NCBI GenBank assembly: GCA_017302015.1
Contig: JAFLEE010000029.1
Coordinates: 1-53,273, forward strand
DNA from: Spirochaetota bacterium
GTDB taxonomy: Bacteria > Spirochaetota > UBA12135 > COTS27 > JAFLEE01
DNA: 53,273 nt
Reading direction: 5' to 3'
The notes beneath the pieces were generated by a model that searched no databases, was not told the origin of the DNA, and was given only the letters and a program-made list of their open reading frames with translations. This document shows, piece by piece, positions 50,533 through 53,273 of the stretch. Made by a program: the position numbers and the translations under genes. Positions within the stretch are counted from its first letter, which is position 1. Every line of letters starts with the position of its first letter.

Positions 50533-51279
50533 CTACTGGCCCCGCCGGAATTCCACCAGCAGCCCATCGACGTCGATGGAGCCGATTTTCCACACCTGAA
50601 AGACCGGGAGTGTGACGCGCACTGGCACGTTCCCGTAGTCGGGGGCCAGGGCGATCTGGATCCTCGGGCCCAGGTTTTCATCCACCAAAATCGTTCGGAC
50701 CGCGTTCGTGCTTCCCCCGAAGATATCTGCCACGGGGCGGCCTTCGTGCAGGGTGACCTGGAAGGGCGAGGAGCCGCGGTAATCCCAGAAGGCGCAGCGC
50801 CACACTCCGCCGGGGGCGAGGGTCTGCCCGCGCAGGTGGTAGATGAGGCTCAGGAGCTCCACCGTATTCTCTTCCATCGCGTCGGTGCGGGAGGGCGCCG
50901 AGGCGCCCCGGGGGGTGTAGCGGACGCAGCGCCTCACGGCATCGAAGGCGAGGTCGAAATCCGAGGCCCAGCCGCCCTCGCGCAGGGACCGGCGGGCGCG
51001 GACGGGCAAGAGGCGATTGGTGTCGATCCACGCCTCGAAGGTATCGTCCAGGCGGTAGAGGGAGCGCACCCAGCCGGTGGACCGGGTGACCGAGTGGAGA
51101 TGCCAAGTCTCGACCCCATCGACCCGTTCCCGGTTCGTGACGACGGTCGTCTGCTCGCCCGCGAGGATCCCCTTGACCCGGATCTGGTAATAAAGCCGCT
51201 CCCCGACGGCGATGGGGAAGGGCGCCGCTTGGCAAAGGGCCCCGAGGAGCCCGAGGAAGAAAAGGAGGGAGCGATCCAA
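50533..51279 (-). CDS. Secreted DUF3108-family protein
   Basis: 248 residues. A signal peptide (hydrophobic 4-18, cleavage near A-A-P) is followed by a beta-rich domain with the DUF3108 pattern. It begins V-G-E-R-L-Y-Y-Q-I-R-V-K-G-I-L-A-G, has Y-R-L-D-D-T-F-E-A-W-I-D, and ends in a strand-rich region. Members are exported proteins of unknown function linked to the outer membrane. The likely start codon TTG (51279) sits inside the T run of the preceding terminator, and the only ribosome-binding-like sequence (GGGGA) is in the 3' arm of that hairpin. Expression may depend on read-through or on opening of the hairpin. Confidence 0.75.
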   Translation of the reverse strand: MDRSLLFFLGLLGALCQAAPFPIAVGERLYYQIRVKGILAGEQTTVVTNRERVDGVETWHLHSVTRSTGWVRSLYRLDDTFEAWIDTNRLLPVRARRSLREGGWASDFDLAFDAVRRCVRYTPRGASAPSRTDAMEENTVELLSLIYHLRGQTLAPGGVWRCAFWDYRGSSPFQVTLHEGRPVADIFGGSTNAVRTILVDENLGPRIQIALAPDYGNVPVRVTLPVFQVWKIGSIDVDGLLVEFRRGQ

Positions 51280-51321
51280 AAAAAATCCCCGTGGAAAGGA
51301 TCTTTCCTTTCCACGGGGATT
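51278..51321 (-). terminator. Strong terminator downstream of the ADP-ribosylglycohydrolase-like gene
   Basis: Minus-strand hairpin with 17-base perfect arms (51321-51305 and 51300-51284, four-base loop) followed by eight T (51285-51278). It lies 84 bases after the stop of the upstream gene and touches the start codon of the DUF3108 gene. Confidence 0.9.
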
Positions 51322-51404
51322 CTACCGTCCTTTTCGAGTAAGGGTGGCGATGGGGGCGCTCGCGGCGTCGCGAACGTCGCGATTGCGGCGCACCCCGTTT
51401 GGGC

Positions 51405-53168
51405 CTATTTCACCCCGTAATTGTAGACCCCGGCCGGCTTTCGGTAGAAGCGGTAGGGCACGAGTTGCTTGGTGTAGGCGTTGGCGAGCACGAGGGTCGC
51501 CTCCCCGAAGCGGATGGTCGCGCCGCGCCGAAAAAAGGTATCCCAGCGGTGCCAACCGGGGCGGAGTTCGATGTCGGCCAGGCGCTTGTCGCCGAACCGG
51601 TGGGGGGCGGGGATATTGGGGTAGGCGGTATCGAGCTCCACCACCTTGGCGCCGTCGATGAACGAGACCACCGGGGATTCGGCCGAGGGGAAGATGCGGT
51701 ACTTATTGAACGAGCCCAGGTGGATCCAGCCGCCCAGGTGCAGCCATTCCCCCGCGCCGGTCTTCTTCAGGTCGATGGTGCGCTCCATGAGTTGGAGCGG
51801 CTTGAGCGGGATGGGGAAGCGGTCGAAGGGCGCCTTGGCGAGGGCCTCGAACTCGGCCGGGTCCGTGGGCGCGCTCATCCACAGGTCATGGGGGGTGAGG
51901 ATGGCGAACCGGGCGAAGCCGCCCTTGGGCGTCTCGAGGACCACGTCCATCGAGCGGGGCAGGAACTCGGCCTTGGGGTCCAGCTTCAATTGGATCTTGG
52001 CGCCGACCTTCTTGGCGGAGAGGGGGTAGCGCGCATACGCGGCCTTCACGGCGCCCTTCACGCCGACGTTCATTGCCTTGGAGATGACGGGGAGTTTCCC
52101 GTAGTCGATCTCGAGGGTCTCGGCGCCGGCGCGCAGCACCTGGCGGCCCGGCCGCTTCAGGGAGGTGGCGATCTCGGCGGCGAGGGCGCTGTCTTTCATC
52201 TTCGCGTAGCGCTTCATCACGACTTTGGAGAGGAGGAGGATCCGCTTGGCCAGGCCCTCGAGGTCGGCGTCGAGGCCCATGTCGACGATGGGGTGGCTGG
52301 CGGTGAGGATGTTCCCGATGGGCTTCAGCCAGCGCTCGGGGAAATGGTCGCCCTTGGCCGCTCCCCAGATGGCGCCGATCGTGGCGGCGGTGCAGTCGGT
52401 GTCGTAGCCGCAATTGGTGGTGAGCAGCAGCGCCTTCTCGAAATCATCGGGATGGTAGAGGAGGCCGAAGAGGGTAAAGGCGATATTCTGGGGAGCATCG
52501 GTGAAATTGGGATGGCCGAATTTCTCGAGCACCGCGGCGCGCAGGTCGCGGAAATCGGGGTACTTGGGGAAGTTCTTGAGGGTGAACTCGACGGCCTGGT
52601 AGGTGCGGCTGTACTTGGGCGTGTATTTGAGGCCGATGGCCACGAGTTTGCGGAAATCGCTCTCGCCGAAGGCCGCCGCTTCGAGGGCCGCGAAGAGCAT
52701 GTCGCCAGCGATGCCCTCCAGGCCGTGGTCGACCACGGCGTCCTGCAGGGCGAAATAGGCGGCGAGCTGGGGCCGCCCCGGCGCCAGGAGGCCCCAGAGT
52801 TCGCTGCGGATGGGGCTGCCCATGCAGTGCTGGAAGGGGTTGTCGAAGGAACCGGTCTGGGGCGGCATGAGGCGGTTGGCCAGGTTGCCGATGCCCACGC
52901 CGTACTCGTCGAAGGGGAAGTTCACCCGCTCCCGCCACATGCGCGCCAGCAGATCGGCGCGCACCTCGCCCCCGTGGTTCTCCACCGTCTCGAGGGCGAG
53001 GAGTTGGAGGTCGAGGTCGTCATTGGGCAGGATGCCCTGGGGCACCGGGTCGTAATAGGTGAGTTCGAGCACCTGCATCTTGCCCTCGACGGGGGTGCCG
53101 AGGGTGCCTCCGATCGCCTTGCCCTTTAGGCATCCGAGCGTCTTGTCCATGGCCGGATCGATTTTCAT
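51405..53168 (-). CDS. ADP-ribosylglycohydrolase-fold protein with C-terminal extension
   Basis: 587 residues. The N-terminal half (about 8-300) is the ADP-ribosylglycohydrolase fold: G-C-L-K-G-K-A-I-G-G-T-L-G near the start, N-D-D-L-D-L-Q for the first metal-binding acidic pair, and G-Y-D-T-D-C-T-A-A-T-I-G-A-I for the second metal site. Such enzymes remove ADP-ribose from proteins or small molecules; many bacterial members have unknown targets. The C-terminal half (about 330-587) is beta-rich and aromatic, possibly a carbohydrate- or ligand-binding sandwich, and is not part of the usual 300-residue enzyme. No signal peptide is seen. AAGGAAT lies five bases before the ATG. Nothing recognisable is in the remaining 105 bases to the window end. 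Confidence 0.75.
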   Translation of the reverse strand: MKIDPAMDKTLGCLKGKAIGGTLGTPVEGKMQVLELTYYDPVPQGILPNDDLDLQLLALETVENHGGEVRADLLARMWRERVNFPFDEYGVGIGNLANRLMPPQTGSFDNPFQHCMGSPIRSELWGLLAPGRPQLAAYFALQDAVVDHGLEGIAGDMLFAALEAAAFGESDFRKLVAIGLKYTPKYSRTYQAVEFTLKNFPKYPDFRDLRAAVLEKFGHPNFTDAPQNIAFTLFGLLYHPDDFEKALLLTTNCGYDTDCTAATIGAIWGAAKGDHFPERWLKPIGNILTASHPIVDMGLDADLEGLAKRILLLSKVVMKRYAKMKDSALAAEIATSLKRPGRQVLRAGAETLEIDYGKLPVISKAMNVGVKGAVKAAYARYPLSAKKVGAKIQLKLDPKAEFLPRSMDVVLETPKGGFARFAILTPHDLWMSAPTDPAEFEALAKAPFDRFPIPLKPLQLMERTIDLKKTGAGEWLHLGGWIHLGSFNKYRIFPSAESPVVSFIDGAKVVELDTAYPNIPAPHRFGDKRLADIELRPGWHRWDTFFRRGATIRFGEATLVLANAYTKQLVPYRFYRKPAGVYNYGVK

Positions 53169-53273
53169 GGGAATTCCTTGCGGTAAATCGTTGGATTCTT
53201 CGCGAGACCGCTAAGGGGATGTTAGAGGTTCCCGGGCGGGGCGTCAACGCAGGGGGCGGGGCGTCTACTGTTT

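Overview
The window comes from a GC-rich (well above 60% by eye), Gram-negative-type bacterium that respires nitrate. It has a cytoplasm-facing NarGHI, exported c-type cytochromes, a Rieske/cytochrome b module, secreted glycosidases and a bacterial-type RNase P RNA. A FlgM-like tail at the left edge hints at flagella. The phylum cannot be fixed from sequence alone. The very long N-anchored coiled-coil protein with a C-terminal helix-turn-helix resembles the 'SpiroCoCo' proteins known from spirochaetes. The sulfatase/ThuA/Gfo-Idh/AraC/glycosidase style is also common in the PVC and related groups. No tRNA, CRISPR array, transposase or phage gene was recognised.

Layout. 1-2.8 kb: FlgM-like tail, a tandem RidA-family protein and an orphan radical SAM enzyme. 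2.8-3.25 kb: an intergenic region crowded with inverted repeats. 3.25-5.1 kb: a secreted glycosidase. 5.2-8.7 kb (+ strand): moaC, a mogA-mobB fusion, moeA and a TauE/SafE permease. 8.7-23.3 kb (- strand): a compact operon read as narK1, narK2, diheme cytochrome c, narG, narH, narJ, a NarI-Rieske fusion, cytochrome b, membrane-anchored monoheme cytochrome c, moaA, a MOSC protein and mobA. Its promoter overlaps, face to face, the promoter of a divergent Rrf2-family regulator at 23.5 kb. Next come a 'nitrous oxide-stimulated promoter' family protein, a nucleoside hydrolase and an ABM monooxygenase. 25.9-26.8 kb: an AT-rich patch holding one gene broken by a single in-frame TAA. 26.9-37.2 kb: a carbohydrate island (sulfatase, ThuA-like, Gfo/Idh oxidoreductase, sugar isomerase, two AraC regulators, a secreted protein and a 1045-residue glycosidase). 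37.3-39.3 kb: M18 aminopeptidase and the RNase P RNA. 39.6-45.3 kb: the giant coiled-coil protein. 45.4-53.2 kb: small secreted and membrane proteins, ClpC, a DUF3108 protein and an ADP-ribosylglycohydrolase-like protein.

How the genes fit together. Two NarK transporters bring in nitrate and export nitrite. NarGH reduces nitrate in the cytoplasm. The molybdenum cofactor genes, in two convergent units, supply the active site, although no molybdopterin synthase gene (moaD/moaE) lies in the window. The most striking feature is that the NarI di-haem quinol oxidase is fused to a Rieske iron-sulfur domain and followed directly by cytochrome b and a c-type cytochrome. This suggests a physical coupling of a cytochrome bc-type complex to nitrate reductase. 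The Rrf2 regulator has a cysteine cluster and sits on shared promoter DNA, so it is the obvious candidate sensor for the nar operon.
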